A stretch of 64,000 nt of DNA. Origin: Nothopassalora personata (lineage: Eukaryota; Ascomycota; Dothideomycetes; Mycosphaerellales; Mycosphaerellaceae). Of the stretch, positions 11,024-22,900 are shown piece by piece. Position 1 is the stretch's first letter. The number at the start of each line of letters is the position of its first letter. Below the pieces are notes generated by a model that had not been told where the DNA came from, did no database searches, and saw only the letters and a program-made list of their open reading frames with translations. The stretch is from contig CM066298.1 of NCBI GenBank assembly GCA_033816765.1, positions 1 to 64,000 of the forward strand. Direction: 5' to 3'. A program made the translations under genes and the position numbers.

Positions 11024-11833
11024 TCTAGAACTATCTTAATTAAGGCCCGCCTTCCATTCTCTAGTACGTTAACTAAGGCTTAGGTTACTATCCTCGCCCG
11101 TTAGTTCCTAGCTTATCTAGGCATAGATAACCGGTATAGGGATAGTACTATAGTTAATGTAATATCTACTAAGAAGAGTAGTCGTAAATAATCTAGTAAA
11201 GGAGATAGGGATAAGATAACTTTTAGGGGTAAGGGCGGTCTCCTAGCCTATTTCTTATTACTTTTACTTTAAATACTAGGAATGGGGGTTTATAGTAATA
11301 AACTAGGCCTCGCCTTTAAAGGCGGTCTTAAGATAAGCCTTACTTACACCCTAGTTACATAAGCTAGGAAACGGTAGTCCCGAACTCGTAAATAAATCTA
11401 GCCTTTTTTCGCGAATAATTTTAGAGTTATATGTCCATATCTAAACGAATAAAATACGAATCCGTATAAATAAACGAAACCCTTACGATAAACAAATGTA
11501 GTTATAGTAGGAAGCCTAACTTCGGTATATTAGATAATCTATCGAGTACATGCGCGGAAATAAAGGTACCGGGGTTAGTCCCGACGCGCCGGGGTAGGTA
11601 CCGACGCGTCCCGGTTACGTTATTACTTATAATAACCGCCCGACTTACCTAATCCTACGAAGGATAGCGTAATGCCTACGGATAGCCTAGCTCCGCACGT
11701 ACTATCGACGTAACTATCGGCGTTATAGGCGTGTCGGGCTACCGATAGCGACGTGTAGGCTCGACTCGATAATATTAAACCGGAATGATACGAGGCGTAG
11801 TTACGTACGTTTTTCCGACGCGACGGAAGCAAC
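11024..11833. other. gene-free stretch with AT-rich part
   Basis: No convincing frame is visible. Around 11390-11550 the sequence becomes AT-rich. It contains TATTAGATAATCTA at about 11529, a motif also present in both 246-bp tandem units near the TLH start (about 24909 and 25155). It could be promoter sequence for the ORF starting at 11834. Confidence 0.35.
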
Positions 11834-12946
11834 ATGTCGTTACTAGAGAGGCTAATAAGCTATAGCGAGAACGAAATACCGGCCGATGTACTAGAGGCTA
11901 TACTCGAAGGGCTAGGCGACTACCTCGAAGATGTCTCCTATATAACCGCGCTAGTATAGAGATATACTATAATACATTAGATCTAGAATATAGCGACTAG
12001 TCCGGCGCTACGGGAGCTAATAGCATTCCTATAGTATCTTAAACACGATAACTTCGTAAAGGTAGGTATTATACTAGGCACTTCGATAGACGCTACTCGA
12101 CGTAGTAGCCTACGTATTATCGAAGACAAATAGGGCCTAGATTAGTTTAACGATGTACGAGACGGTTACGACCTTAGCTTCCTCGACTAATTAAGCGCGC
12201 CTAAACGTATCGTATTTAGTATCGCTACCTATTATAAAGGCGGATTATTAATCGCTAATATAAAGAGAGAATAGCTCCGCGCTCGATAGTACCGTCTAGC
12301 TAGCGATATAAGGGGAGCGTCCGCGAGGCGATTATCGAAGAAGACGTCGGTAATCGGTACCAACATCGATTATATAGTATAAGCTATCGGTACCGGGGAC
12401 TAAATAGGGCGTCGTCGCGCCGACGCTTTCTTCCCGGAGCTAAAAGAGGATAAGATCGAGATCTATAGACTTCTATTAGGGCTAGTTTATAGCGCGAAGA
12501 GGAAAGTATCGAGTAGGGGCGGGGGCTCGATTAGCGCGAAGAGATCGAGGAAAGGTCGTATTCGGAAGGGACCCGATATAGAGGCGACGAATAGTAAGGA
12601 TACTAATAATAAGAGAGTTTAGGAGACGCTACCGCCCTCCACGTAGGGGCCTCGCGATATTATATATTAGGGGCGGAAACTAAAGGAGGCTATACGGATA
12701 ATCTTAGACGCTACCCTAGCCGATTAAGCGGAATACGAGGAGGTATTATACGAGGACGGGTGTAATAGTATTAAGGCGTTATTATCGCTACTAAGGGACG
12801 GATAATAGGAAAGACTAGAGCGTTGGAGATACAATAGACATAGTACGTAGGAATAGTAGGGATATAATCTTCTATAATATACCCTAACGAGGATAGCTCT
12901 AAGAATAAACGCGATAGGGTACCGAGCTCGGTATACTAAAGGATAA
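11834..12946 (+). pseudogene. unrecognised RIP-degraded ORF, about 370 codons
   Basis: The frame starts with an intact ATG (MSLLERLISY...) and runs 371 codons to a TAA at 12944-12946, with internal TAG/TAA codons of RIP type. Visible parts: a hydrophobic/acidic N-terminal half of helical character; a basic Ser/Arg/Lys-rich stretch at about residues 220-255; and an acidic C-terminal part. There is no signal peptide or membrane segment. I do not recognise the family. Its position in a helicase-rich subtelomere suggests a subtelomeric gene family, which is inference. Confidence 0.5.
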
Positions 12947-13169
12947 TGTCTACGACGATACTAGATAGCGGCTAATAGTACCCTAACCTACGGGGATTCT
13001 ACTAACGATATAAGATTAGGCTACGTCGAACTAAAAGGCGAAGTATAGTAATATATATCGGCTTATTACGAGTAGTATTATACGCGCTACGTTTAATAGG
13101 GCATAAACGTAGTTAGACGTAATAACGCAGGTAGCGTAAACGACATCGGGATTATAGGTAATAGAAATA

Positions 13170-13245
13170 ACATATTACTTAGAAAGGTCTAAGCCGAAAG
13201 ATAGAGGCTAAAAACATTTATAGACTTAGATCTATCTAGGCCTAG
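13170..13245. repeat. hairpin repeat downstream of SNF2 copy 2
   Basis: Arms ACTTAGAAAGGTCTAAGCC (from 13178) and CTTAGATCTATCTAGGCC (from about 13224) form an imperfect inverted repeat. They are of the same family as the hairpins in the SNF2 introns. This copy lies near the 3' end of SNF2 copy 2, and I cannot assign it to an intron. Confidence 0.5.
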
Positions 13246-13429
13246 TAGCTACTACCTAACACGTCTAGCCTATTCGGAACTAACCTAACCCTTACGCGCG
13301 ACCCTTAGAGCCGCGGGCATCTAGTAGCGCTAGCCGCCTCGATATATACCGTAGGTCGCCTAGGACGTAGCGAGGAGTTCTTCGTGTCTAAAGCGACTAG
13401 CCCGGGTATCTAGTACCTTACGAAAGAGT

Positions 13430-13540
13430 ATCGTCGTTATTACCCTCGCTATCGTCGTTATTACCCTCGCCTTCGTCGTCGGTAGACTTGCCTTCGTCGG
13501 CGGTAGACTCGCCTTCGTCGTCGGTAGACTCGCTATCGGG
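13430..13540 (-). repeat. acidic coding minisatellite in SNF2 copy 2
   Basis: Near-identical units of about 30-33 bp and shorter variants, built on CTTCGTCGTCGGTAGACT, encode repeated Ser-Thr-Asp-Asp-Glu-Gly blocks on the minus strand. They are close to the C-terminus of the helicase. The repeat is in frame with the helicase motifs. Confidence 0.6.
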
Positions 13541-13704
13541 AGAAGGGGAGCGCTACGGGGTGTCCCGCCTATTAGCGGTATCCGTAGTACGAGAGGCCAA
13601 TAACGCGGCCTTAATATAATTGGAGGGGTAGTCGACGGATTTTACTACGGCCTCGAGGATGTCTATAAGCTAGTTAGTAACTAAGCCCGGATAAAAGCGG
13701 ATAA

Positions 13705-13780
13705 CTAAACGACCCGGCTTAGAAAGATCTAACTACTATAGAGACTTAGATCTTTCTAAGTCGGAATATACTTAACTTAC
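13705..13780 (-). other. candidate intron with hairpin, SNF2 copy 2
   Basis: This 76-nt minus-strand segment starts GTAAGT and ends TTTAG. It contains arms CGGCTTAGAAAGATCTAA and TTAGATCTTTCTAAGTCGG, which pair nearly perfectly. No counterpart can be checked in copy 1 because that part of the gene is missing. Confidence 0.5.
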
Positions 13781-14918
13781 CGGTCCGGGTAAGATAGGCG
13801 ATACGGGTAGCATGAGAAGACAATATAACCTTATCGGCGGCATCGAGGATGTACGTAGTAACCTTCTTTATATTAAAGTTCGCGGCCGGGACGTCGCGGA
13901 ACTTATATACGCCTAAACCGGGCGTCTCGGTCTTAGGGGTTAAGCTAACTTCTAGACGCGCGTCGGGGTATAGTTTAGTAGGAGCGGAGGTCGTAGGTTT
14001 CTTCTCGGCCTTAAGCTTAGTAAGGAGCTCTCGCGCGGGAAGGCTACCGAGGGCGAAGTAGAATAGTTATTCGTCCGGGAGTATATTCTTCTTCTACGTA
14101 TCTTTAAGGTCGAGCTAGGCGGGGTATATACGGGTAGTACGGATACCGAACATAGATCGTATAAGGGTATCGGCGAGGACGTTTAATATACGACCCTCGA
14201 TATCGGAGTTACGGCGGGCGAGGACCTCTTCGTTATTATTAGCGAGCCGTAATACGAACTTCTTATCCTACGGGCGTCCGAAGGGGTCGTTACGGCGAAT
14301 AGTATCTATACGTACGGGATCTATCTTAGCGGTAACCTTAACCTACTCGACGAACCGGCTTTAGTACTTAGCCTATAGCGCCTAGTCGACGCTCTCGTCG
14401 GTATATAGGATGTAGTATATTATAGCGTAGAGCTAACCAATTCGGTTTATCCGGCCGCCTATCTATAAGATAGCGCGTAGACTTAGGTAGTCTATAACGA
14501 TTATAACGTAGCTACCTTCCTAAAGGTTCGTAGACTCGGTAGCCGAGCGCGAGGAATAGATAAGAACCTATATACGAGGGTCGGTATTAAAGGCTCGTTC
14601 GGTAAGTACGCGGGTACGGTTCTTAATACCGGCCCGGATAATACGGTACTCAAATCCGAGGAGAATATAGACGATTTCCGCTAGTATAATCGAGATAGGT
14701 TCGGAGTAGTAGATAATAACTTTTTTATTTTCCTAGACTAGGTATCGGTAGAGTAGGAAGACTAAGATCTAATACTTAAGGGACGACCGAATAATCTAAT
14801 TAAGACACTCGGCCCGGGTATTAGGCTTATAAGACTAGAGATCGTTCTTCGTAGAGGCGTAGTAGAAGGAGAACGGATCGGTCTCGCTATAGGCTCTATA
14901 CGACGCGGTTAGCCTAGT

Positions 14919-15007
14919 CTATAGAACATAGCGCGGAGATATATATAACTTAGAAAGGTCTAAGTAAATTAACGACTTAGACTAATCTAAGTCGGGGAGC
15001 AACTTAT
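14919..15007 (-). other. candidate intron with hairpin, SNF2 copy 2
   Basis: The hairpin arms are at 14947-14964 and 14976-14993. The likely donor reads ATAAGT, as if GTAAGT had lost its G to RIP at 15007. A TAG acceptor lies at 14919. It directly follows an exon segment whose frame is open from 15300 to 15008. The boundaries are less certain than for the others. Confidence 0.4.
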
Positions 15008-16464
15008 AATTTAGAGACGGTCTTAGACTTAGTATCGACGCGGCGGGCTAGTAGTCGAGTAGTAAGCGGGTAGTTAGCGGTAAGGACGAGTAACCGGCGG
15101 AGGGAGGTAGCGTAGCCGCTAGTATCTATCGCGTCGTCGTCCTCGTCGATAGTAAATAGCTTCGGGGCCTTACTAAAGCCTAGGTATATATCGTAGGCTA
15201 GGTCGTATAGGGCGGCGGAGATAGGATCGGCCCGGGCCTCGAGGTAGACGAAGGTTAGGGGAGGGATACTATCGTAGATAACTATTTCGTAGTTAAACAC
15301 TCGGATCTTCTAGCCCTTAACGCGGCGTAGCTAGATAATACCTAGCGCTAGCGGAGCGGAGAAAATAGCGGAGCCGTCTTCGGCCGTAATGCTCTAGATA
15401 AAGCGGCCGGGATAGAGGGCGGCGAGGTAGACCTAGGCGAGAGTATAGCCTTAGTAGAGGGGAGACGGCGTATTGGGGATAGCGAACTAATCGCAATAGT
15501 AGTCCCGGGTAAACTCCGCGCCTAGCGAGCGGTAGGAGGCTAGGTTAAGGCCGTCTTCTACTAATTCCGGTACTAGGAGCTTCCTAACATACTAAAATAG
15601 AAATCGGAGTAGAGCGCCGGCGTCTACGATTATATTACGGAATACGGTAGCCGTAACTAGGATAAAGCCGATAAGGGGCTAAAGTTAGTAGATCGTATCG
15701 CTCTAGAGGGCATAAGGGTTAACGAGATTATAAGCCTCGTCGCTAACTACGTAACTAAATATTATAGGGTTAGTAAGTAATAGGCGGTTATCGGTAATAT
15801 CCGGTAGCGGCGGACGTCGCCTTATATACTTCTAGGACGGACCTAGTAATAGCCGCCGCGGCTTTACGCCGTCGCGGTCGGTGTCGCTATCGGGGTCGCT
15901 ATCGGTAGTAGTCTCTACGCGGGCGTCGAGGTCGCTATTATTATTAGCCTATAGTCTACCGTTCTTACTATCCTTACGGGCCTTACGGGCTTTACGCTTC
16001 TTAAGGCGGGTCTAGTAGAATACGCCGGGCTTAAGGACTTTCCTATACTATAACTAATTCGTAGTAATAATAATAGTCTTAGAGGTTATAATATCGTCGG
16101 GATCGAGGGTAGCTACGAAGGCCTCGAGACCCGCTAAGGTGTTCGGTACGATATATTCGTAGTCGCCCGACCGAGTCGTCGTATTAGACTTACCGAGGGA
16201 GTAGAAGGTAACTACGCGGAAGTAGTTACGCTAGCTAGGTCTATATATATATCTAGTACCGTTAGTAATCTAAGCGGATAGGCCGTTAGGGGGGTAGACG
16301 GTAAGGACCAGACGATAGAGTAGGCGAGGGCTAGTAATCTCGGTAAACGCCGCGCGGCGCGCCGGCGTATCGTCGTAGTTGTCGTAGTCGTCGTAGTCGT
16401 CGTCGTCGAGCTCCTCGAGATAGGTATAGTAGGTAGCTACATAGGAATTAGTATAGAGTAAAAC

Positions 16465-16560
16465 GCGAATAAACGCGATACCTAACTTAGACGGATCTAA
16501 GCTACCGCGAGACTTAGACCTATCTAAGTAAGGCGACAATTAAACGTAAGGGAAACGTAC
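16465..16560 (-). other. candidate intron with hairpin, SNF2 copy 2
   Basis: The donor is GTACGT at 16560 and the inverted arms are at 16481-16501 and 16513-16533. It is the positional equivalent of 7342-7438, just after the motif I exon. The expected acceptor AG is not intact in this copy. Confidence 0.5.
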
Positions 16561-17937
16561 CTCGGTAGTCCCGGAGCGTCGAGTAAGTCTACTCGGCTAG
16601 TCGTATTAACGTTAGGTAGACCTCTAGGGTCTTACCGAGTCCGACGTTATTACCTAGGATATACGAGTATATAGGGTAGCGAAGTATACGGGCCGCCTAG
16701 GTAGCGGCGGTAGCCTACTAGGGCTTTAGGTATAGGCTACCGGCGCGGATAGCGAAGGGGAGTTCGCTAATTGGGTCGTTCGTACCGTCCGAACGGTATT
16801 TAATATCTAGGTCGAGATACTTTACGGCGTCTTTGAAGGAGGGTAAGTAGGCGCTCTAGCCGTTTATATCGCTACTTAGCTTAGTAAAGGCCTTACCGGT
16901 TATCGTCGTTACCGGGATATCGTCCTCGAGCTCTTATAGCGCGGAGGGTTTCTAGTAGCTAATCGCCTCTAGGCCTATAACCTCCTTAAACCCTATATTA
17001 TTAATACGGCTCGGCGATTTAAATAGGATCTCTACGCCTTCGGTAAGGTAGACTATTAATCGGTCGCGGACGTCTAGTATTATAGTATCGAGGCGCTAAA
17101 AAACTCTATAGTAGGCGTAATACCGAATAAACCGTAAATAATACTATCTAACGTAGCTAGGGTAGCGTCTTTGCGGTTATTACGAGCGGCCTAGTATTCT
17201 TCGGCTAGCTCGAACAAGGAGATGCCTCGAATACCGCTACTAGTATCGGCTAATGTCGCTATAGCTACTCGGTAGCGGCGATCCTACTACTCGTTATTAG
17301 TACGGGCGGGTACGACCGGGACGTAGACGACGGGCGACAATTTACCCGTAGGTTTCTAGATATTCTACGGCTTAGCGAGGTCGTCCTTACTACGGACCTT
17401 ACTAGTACTATTACCCTTAACCTAGCGATAGTAGTAGTACTAACAGATAATGTTAAGCGCGCGGAAGAGGTCTTCGCCGCGTATAGGGAAGCCCTCGACC
17501 GGGTATACGACCGGCGGGGTAGGGTCGAGGGGAGTACCGAAGAAGATGTCCGGTAGATAGCGGACGTTAGAATACTCGAGATCTATCTTCGCCTAGTACC
17601 TATTTACGGCGTAATACATCTTATAAGCGGTTCGGAGGGCGTAGAGTAATACCCGACGGCCTTTCTACGGCCTAGTAGTAGGGAAGGCGCCGCTATTTAA
17701 AGCCGTATTAAAGGTAGTATCGTCGTCGGGGTCGGCGGTAAGGGTAGGTACCGCGAGGGACTTAGCGTCTAGTTCGAGGAGTTAGTATATAAAGAGCTTC
17801 GGGATAGTACTAGGGCGGTCTTCCTCGTCGCTATCTTCGTATACGATACCGAAGGAGTCCTAGTCGACGGGTTAGTACGCGGCCGAGTAACGATTACGGC
17901 TAATCGGTACCGAACTTAGAAGATACTAAGTCCGTAA

Positions 17938-18044
17938 CTAACTAACCGATAAAAGCCCCTAACTTAGACGGGTCTAACTACGCGAAGAACTTAGACCTCT
18001 CTAAGTTAGGTACTTTTAAGCGATTTACGGGGATAAATATATAC
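17938..18044 (-). other. candidate intron with hairpin, SNF2 copy 2
   Basis: This is 107 nt, the same length as its counterpart 8748-8854. It starts GTATAT and ends GTTAG, with arms at 17958-17977 and 17991-18010. The loop sequence (CTACGCGAAGAAC) is identical in both copies. Confidence 0.55.
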
Positions 18045-18760
18045 CTAATAGCCCTTACCCTACTATTAGAGGGTAGGCGCGAGTAGTACGTAGAGCGGCT
18101 TAAAGTCCTCTACGTCGGTTACGCCGAGGTAGCTACGGAGGTAATTATTCGACGACTTAATCTACCGGAGTTCGAGGCCGGAGACGTAGATACCCTAGGC
18201 TAGGTTAAAGGGACTAACGGGCCGTCCGTTAGCGACTAGCTCCTCGAGGTAGTCGGCGTACTCCTAGAGGTACTATTTCTATTAAGCTTTACGCTTAGGG
18301 CGAACGTCTTTTATAGTCGCGACCTAACTCCGGCTATTTTCCTCGCCTTTATAGGCGCGACGATTCTTAGTACGAGGCTTTCGTACGGGAGAAATAGCGC
18401 TATCGCGGTCTAATATCGAGTCCTCGCTATTAACGAACTCCTTAGACTTAACCTCCGGCCGCTTAGAGGTAGGTCTCTTCGCGGGGCGTCTAGGGCTTAA
18501 GTTCTAGTTAGCGCGTCGCTTTAGGAGGGGGTCTTTTATTATAAAAGGGGAAGTACTATTATCCGATACGCTATCGAGGTCTAATAGCGTTACATTACTA
18601 TTAACGATAGCCTTCGACTTTACTAGTAGCCGCTAGAAGACGGATTGCTTAGTAGGGCGTCCGGGGTCGAGTAGGTCCTCGTCGCGGCGGCGTTTACGCT
18701 CTAATATAGTAAGCTCTAGTATAGTTAGTATAGTTACGTATCGAGTAGGTATAGGATACG

Positions 18761-19498
18761 GGCTAATAGATAGTAGAAATGTACTCTAGCTTAGAGAGGT
18801 CTAGGTAAGCGGAAAAGAGTAGTCGGCGCGGTAGTATAATATAGATAGATAGGTTTAAGTATCGAGAAAAAAGAGGATAAGCTCTACTAGCATACGTATA
18901 GACCCGCGGGCCGCGTTTACGTTTACGCGTATATACCGGCCGTCTAGTAAGAACGGACTATATTATAAAGCTAGATAACGTTCCCGAGTTTACTAGTAAT
19001 CTAGTATAGTAGAATAGGATACTTATCTATAGCTATAATATAAATAAAAATAAGCTCGGCTCTAGCATCGCGCTAGCGTCGGTACGGGCCCGGCGCGTAC
19101 ACGTATAACGCCGCTACCGCGTAACTCTATTAATCGCTAATTAATATATACTAAACTTAGCGGCGCTTACCGGCGAGTACGTACGCTACGTATATACTCG
19201 GCTTAGACGATCTAAGTTATATTACTCTCGAGTAGGTAGTAGTATAAGCTATATTAATACGAGTTAGGGGTAGCTATAGCGCTTAGTTACTACTATACGT
19301 ATATGTCCGACCTAGACGATCTAAGTTATATTATTCTTAAGCGGGTAGTAGTTATATTACTTTATCGTTTTCGACGGCTTATATATATAAGTCGATAACC
19401 TATACTAGTTCGTACCGCATAACCGCGTAGTCGAGTTCGCCGCCCTTACGCCTATCGAGCTTTTAGGTTAAACGGAACGAGCTACTACGTATAATAAA
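18761..19498. other. shared upstream region of SNF2 copy 2
   Basis: No gene is seen. The stretch is a diverged repeat of 9396-10020 and carries the same short palindromes of the CTTAGACGATCTAAG type near 19202 and 19312. It separates SNF2 copy 2 (minus) from the small plus-strand ORF at 19499. Confidence 0.4.
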
Positions 19499-19816
19499 AT
19501 GTTAGTAGGGCACGATTAGCTTCAGGTTATAGGTAAGGAGTATAGGTAGAAACGGGTTAACTAGGAAAGTGTTATAGACCCGCTTAAGTCTATAAAACGC
19601 CGGTAGAGGTCTTAAGAGGCCGACGTTAAACGTCTAGGTAGGTACGCCGAGCTTAAGGACCGGCTTACTCTTCTATAGCAAAGGTAACTACTTATAGAGT
19701 ACGCTATTCTTAAGGAGTAGTACAATTAAGCTAGGAAGCGGTCGAAGAATTCTAAGGGAGAGTTCCGACATCTCGAGGGAAGAATATTACTAAAGGGAAG
19801 ATATAGTAATCTATAA
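19499..19816 (+). pseudogene. small basic ORF, RIP-degraded
   Basis: An ATG-started frame of about 105 codons is rich in Lys, Arg, Gln and Leu, in a spacing compatible with a coiled coil. It is closed internally only by TAG/TAA. No family is recognised. It lies between the SNF2 upstream region and the 3' end of the TLH pseudogene and could be a fragment of a longer gene. Confidence 0.3.
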
Positions 19817-19999
19817 ATCAAGCGGGTCTATTAGACCTATCTAAGACGGGTTACTAGGGTTAGATAGTATAGAGATACTAATAATACATACGATAATCTA
19901 CTAATTAGGATGTTACGGTAGATCTATCTAAGTCGGGTTATATTCTATTTAATAGATCGGTTACCTATTACTAGCTACCGGTTACGTACTAGTACTATT

Positions 20000-22900
20000 A
20001 ACATTCCTAAACTCATCTAACGCCCGTACCGCTACAACTATAGCCTAGATACTCCTCGTACCGCCGAATGTAGCCTCGGTCCCGAGCTATACTAGGTAAT
20101 CCTCTAGCCGCGGGAATCGCCTACTAAAACGGCGCTAAATCTACCGCGGTCCGGTTACGCGCTCGAACACGCTAATATATAGGGAAAGGACGATATCTTT
20201 CCTAGTATACGACCTCCTATATATAGCCGAGCTAGGAACGCTAATACCGTAAATAGCCTATAGATTTAGATATTTGTAGTACGCGGTATATAGCGCGTAA
20301 TCTACGGCTTCGGCGACGCGGCCTACCGCGCGGTACGGCCTATCTAGATTACCGTGCCCTTATAGGGGCACGTATTAAATAGGTAGTCGTAGTTAGAGGC
20401 GGCGCGTAGCTAGTAGTACGCGTAGATACCGGTAAGACGGGCTAGGTAGGCGGTGTACCGGTCTAGGTTACCTTACTCGGTCGCGCGACTAGTATATAGT
20501 TCGGTAGTAGTATCGTATAGATAGGGCCGAGGGACGGGTTCGTCGAGGGCCGGGTCTACGACCGGGGCGTCGGGCACGTCTAGACCCCGTTAATATATTA
20601 TATACTACGCTTCGCTAGGTCTATACTACTTAGTACTAGTCTTACTATCGTATATAGTACTAATAGTAAGTCGGAGACATTTACGAGACGATACTAACCG
20701 CGTAGCCTACTCGCGATCGGCCCGCTCGACTAGGGTTACGTCGGTAAAGGGGGGTAGGGTATCCGGTTTATCTCTATACGCCCGAACGGCGTTAGAGGAA
20801 GGCTAGGACGTATCTACCGGCGGTAGGATTATAACTAATATAGCCTCCGACCCGTCCCGCCTAGCGCGACCGATCTACTAGGCGAATAAGATTATTAACC
20901 TAGGTTAGCTATAATAGATAGTAAGACGTACGTAGGGGTAGTTAAACCCCTCGGCGAACGCGGAGGTATAGGAGAGATACCGCGAACCTATCTCGGCGAT
21001 CTACGTAGCGACTACGGCTTCCTTCTCTTCTACCGTACCGCTCTTAGCTATATAGAGCCCGTAACCGAGGGCGACGGCGACGTCGTAGGCGGCGGCGCGC
21101 GTATAGCTATATATAAAGACCCGGTAGTATAGCTAGAAGAAGCCGGCCCTCGAATATATAGAGGAGATAGGCGACGTCCCGGTCTAGCTACCGCTCCTCC
21201 TAACGCTTCTAGGCGTACGTAATATTAGGTCGCCGCGTCCGTACCCGAACGACGACGGGATAGCGGATATAGTTCTACTATATAAAGACGGCGCTTATAG
21301 ACGGAGGTAGGGTAGCGCTTAGATATACGAACTACGTATTAATTATACGGAGCTCCCGTAGTTTCGTAAAGGCCTAGCGGCGGTAGTTAAGGGTAGTAAT
21401 AGTAAGGTAATACTCGTCGATAACGATACGATTAAGGAGGAGGCGATTATTAAGCCCGTAGGCGTATAAAAGGAAGTCCGTACTACCCGCCGCTTCTATA
21501 CTAACGAGTACGACTAAAGCGTATTAGGTAACGCTAGGTACCTAGACTATAAAGGGAATAGACGCCTCTTAGAGGCGACGTACTATGTCGCCTCGGAGGG
21601 CGACGAGAGGTAGTACGACGATAGTAGACCGGTACCTAGGGAAGGTAGCTAGGAGTATAGAGAGTAGGCTCTTACCGCTACCTATAGGGAGGACCGCGAT
21701 TACTTCGGGTATACCCTCGACGATATAGGATAAGGTATTCTACTACTCGATTAACTTCTACTCGAAGTAATCGGACTTAACGAGCTAACGAGTATACGTT
21801 ATAATTATCTAGGGGGAGTAGACTATCTACTACTAAGGACCCGTACGCTCTAGACGGTTGACGATAGTATCCTATATAGTAGGGGTAGCTTCTACGTAAT
21901 AACGCGCGATACTATCGACCTACTAGAACCGTTACTAGAGCTAGGATACCTATAGGCTATTATAAAGAAGAGCGTCCTAGGCCCCGCCTACCGGGCTACG
22001 GTACGCATTCGTATACGCGATATTCGAGACGTAGAGGGAATAGTTACGCTACTTCGTTATAATAGTAATAGCTTCGTCGGCGCCGTTACCGTCGTTATCG
22101 TCTACCTCGTTATACTATAGGAAGAGATATTAGTAGTACTAGGCGAATTTTGTCTTTATAATAGCAATAGTAAGCTATCGCTAATTCTATACGTAGAGTC
22201 GCGGTACGCGAGCTAGGGGATACGCCTCCTCTATCCGCTAGCTAAGCGTACTTAGAGGCTATACTTTACCCTAATTCTACTATAGGAAGCGAGAGGGCGG
22301 CTCTCTATAGAGGACGCTCGTAAACGGCACTACGTACGCGATATAATTTAATAGTATTACGCTAACGGTGGGCCTATAGCCGTAGATAGTATTAGTCCCT
22401 TAACCTTATATATTCTACTATTTCCGGTATATACTATAGGATACTACCTAACTATCGCGGACGACGAGGTATCGATACTATTTCGAGTTCTACTACGTAG
22501 TCGCTAAGAACTCGGTTTTGCGGAGCGGCTACCCGGTAGTTATATAGATAAGGACGGCTAGTAGGTAAAGGAAGGCCTATATAGAATAGTAGTAGGCGGC
22601 TACCACGTTCGGTCGCTACTACTACTCTCGTAAATTAAAGAAGGTTCTTCGGACCTCTAGGTTCCTACGAGCGATCTAAACGAGGTAAACGCGCGTAGGA
22701 TCGAGAGTCGGCGCGTTCGCGGGAGCGCTTATAAAAGACTAACCGTCTAGGACATTACTTAGGTCGTCGACGATATACTACGGGCGGAGAGATATATACG
22801 GTAGGCCGAGGAGGAGCTCGTAGGTAAGGAGATACTAATAGCGAGTAAATAGAGAAGCGATAAGGGAGGACACAGAACTAAGCTTAAGTAGCGTATTACG

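Larger units (their letters stand above)
13300..18760 (-). pseudogene. SNF2-type helicase pseudogene, copy 2 (full length)
   Basis: The order on the minus strand is: N-terminal region (18760-16700); motif I (GLGKT) at about 16629-16645; motif II read as SDEAYN (SDEAHN before RIP) near 15740; and C-terminal motifs V-VI at about 14440-14560, where the frame reads LQIGGRINRIGQ once one TAG is taken as Gln (SNF2 consensus QxxGRxxRxGQ). A tail of acidic Ser/Asp/Glu repeats lies at 13430-13540. Hairpin-bearing candidate introns lie at 17938-18044, 16465-16560, 14919-15007 and 13705-13780. TAG/TAA stops occur throughout. Family role: ATP-driven DNA translocase. Subtelomeric position and co-occurrence with a TLH suggest a telomere-linked gene family. 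Ends are approximate. Confidence 0.75.

Noticed and set aside
13849..14061. 70-codon plus-strand frame inside SNF2 copy 2
   Set aside because: Shadow of the minus-strand helicase, with no motif.
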